Shown piece after piece: positions 14,479 to 14,753 of a stretch of DNA of 14,753 bases. The DNA is from Desulfobulbaceae bacterium UBA2262. Its GTDB lineage: Bacteria > Desulfobacterota > Desulfobulbia > Desulfobulbales > Desulfurivibrionaceae. How positions within the stretch are numbered: position 1 is the first letter of the stretch; each line of letters starts with the position of its first letter. Position numbers and translations under genes: made by a program. The stretch spans positions 33,675 through 48,427 of the forward strand of contig DDXK01000046.1 of NCBI GenBank assembly GCA_002347185.1. Reading direction: 5' to 3'. The notes beneath the pieces were generated by a model that was given only the letters and a program-made list of their open reading frames with translations, searched no databases and was not told the origin of the DNA.

Positions 14479-14561
14479 TTCCGGGGACACAATACCTATT
14501 TTTTGGGCCAAAGAAAACCAAGCCGGAAGCCCGTTACAAAACGACTCAACAAATAGGTATT
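14479..14561. repeat. GTGTCCCC repeat plus AATACCTATTT/AAATAGGTATT palindromic unit
   Basis: The minus strand of 14479-14501 reads AAATAGGTATTGTGTCCCCG and on to GAAT. It matches, inverted and with one base extra, AAATAGGTATGTGTCCCCGG at 12855-12876. In addition AATACCTATTT (14491-14501) and AAATAGGTATT (14551-14561) form an 11-bp perfect inverted repeat around 49 bases that contain most of the 44-bp direct repeat. Paired palindromic units with a conserved short tag resemble REP/BIME elements served by RAYT (Y1 transposase) proteins, but no RAYT gene is present here. Confidence 0.65.
14517..14560 (+). repeat. Right copy of the 44-bp direct repeat
   Basis: Matches 12821-12864 at 42 of 44 positions. 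It is followed by CAGATACCAGTC (14569-14580), which also occurs at the inner edge of the cassette's left repeat (13207-13218). This suggests a shared ancestral sequence at both junctions. Confidence 0.85.
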
Positions 14562-14646
14562 TTGCCCTCAGATACCAGTCCCCCACCACTTCAACGGAAC
14601 CACGTGGAAAGACAGCGCAGTCTCCTGCCCGCCCACTTAATATCGC

Positions 14647-14675
14647 TTGACCATCATAAACTTATTGTTTACGCT
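14647..14675 (+). promoter_or_regulatory. Candidate promoter of the toxin gene
   Basis: TTGACC (14647-14652), a 17-base spacer, then TACGCT (14670-14675). The -35 is good and the -10 weak. The spacer holds the inverted repeat TAAAC-N5-GTTTA (14657-14671), a possible operator. The -10 ends 6 bases before the ATG, so transcription would begin at or next to the start codon. Confidence 0.4.
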
Positions 14676-14676
14676 G

Positions 14677-14688
14677 GTATCATGATAC
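14677..14688. promoter_or_regulatory. Perfect 12-bp palindrome over the toxin start codon, possible antitoxin operator
   Basis: GTATCATGATAC is its own reverse complement and contains the ATG of the toxin gene. HigA-type antitoxins bind palindromes in their own promoter, so this and the TAAAC/GTTTA repeat 6 bases upstream are candidate autoregulation sites. Binding is inference. Confidence 0.4.
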
Positions 14689-14753
14689 GCGGTTTCGCCA
14701 GCACGGAAACGGAGCAATTCTTTGCCACCGGAAAATCACGGCGCCTGCCACCG
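14682..14753 (+). CDS. HigB/RelE-type toxin, N-terminal 24 codons (runs off the window)
   Basis: HigB-family toxins are ribosome-dependent mRNA endonucleases, normally followed by the HigA helix-turn-helix antitoxin gene. The visible residues begin MIRGFASTETEQFFATGKSR and continue with RLPP. This matches the typical opening of HigB-like (plasmid maintenance killer) proteins, M-I-x-x-F-A-x-x-E-T-E-x-(L/F)-F, then a basic S-R-R-L-P-P segment. No Shine-Dalgarno precedes the ATG, which may point to leaderless translation given the promoter position. The catalytic C-terminus and the antitoxin lie beyond the window, so completeness cannot be judged. Confidence 0.72.
   Translation, partial: MIRGFASTETEQFFATGKSRRLPP

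Noticed and set aside
14407..14589. 60-codon minus-strand frame after the cassette
   Set aside because: Composed almost entirely of the GTGTCCCC and 44-bp repeat units; no ribosome site.

Overview
The window reads as GC-rich (roughly 60%) chromosomal DNA from a Gram-negative bacterium. The gene content fits the Desulfobacterota (Desulfobulbales-like): a PEP synthase and phosphohexomutase pair, and a CheV-type coupling protein directly ahead of a RecBCD operon. That placement is inference from overall gene flavour; no 16S or other marker is present.

Layout. (1) Bases 1-410 hold the 5' end of a phosphoenolpyruvate synthase gene on the minus strand, with a very good sigma70-type promoter at 500-528. 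(2) A 443-base divergent intergenic region separates it from a plus-strand phosphoglucomutase/phosphomannomutase gene (854-2581). Both enzymes belong to the gluconeogenic / sugar-phosphate branch. (3) From 12419 down to 2600 the minus strand carries an apparent operon cheV - recC - recB - recD. cheV and recC are 30 bases apart, recC/recB overlap by GTGA and recB/recD by ATGA. This encodes the whole RecBCD helicase-nuclease. recD and the mutase gene converge with 18 bases between their stop codons. (4) Upstream of cheV is a possible 49-residue zinc-ribbon protein (12485-12634, minus).

(5) From about 12.8 kb the character changes. There are 44-bp direct repeats, GTCCCC-containing repeats in both orientations, a fragment of an IS3-family transposase, and a 1245-bp cassette bounded by 50-bp inverted repeats that differ at one base. 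The cassette holds a single AT-rich gene for an unrecognised two-membrane-segment protein. (6) The window ends in the first 24 codons of a HigB/RelE-type toxin gene. Its start codon sits inside a perfect 12-bp palindrome, and a promoter-like pair of hexamers lies just ahead.

The left 12.5 kb is therefore conserved core metabolism and DNA repair. The last 2 kb is an accessory junction built from repeat elements, an IS remnant, a foreign-looking membrane-protein gene and a toxin-antitoxin locus. No tRNA, rRNA or CRISPR array was seen.
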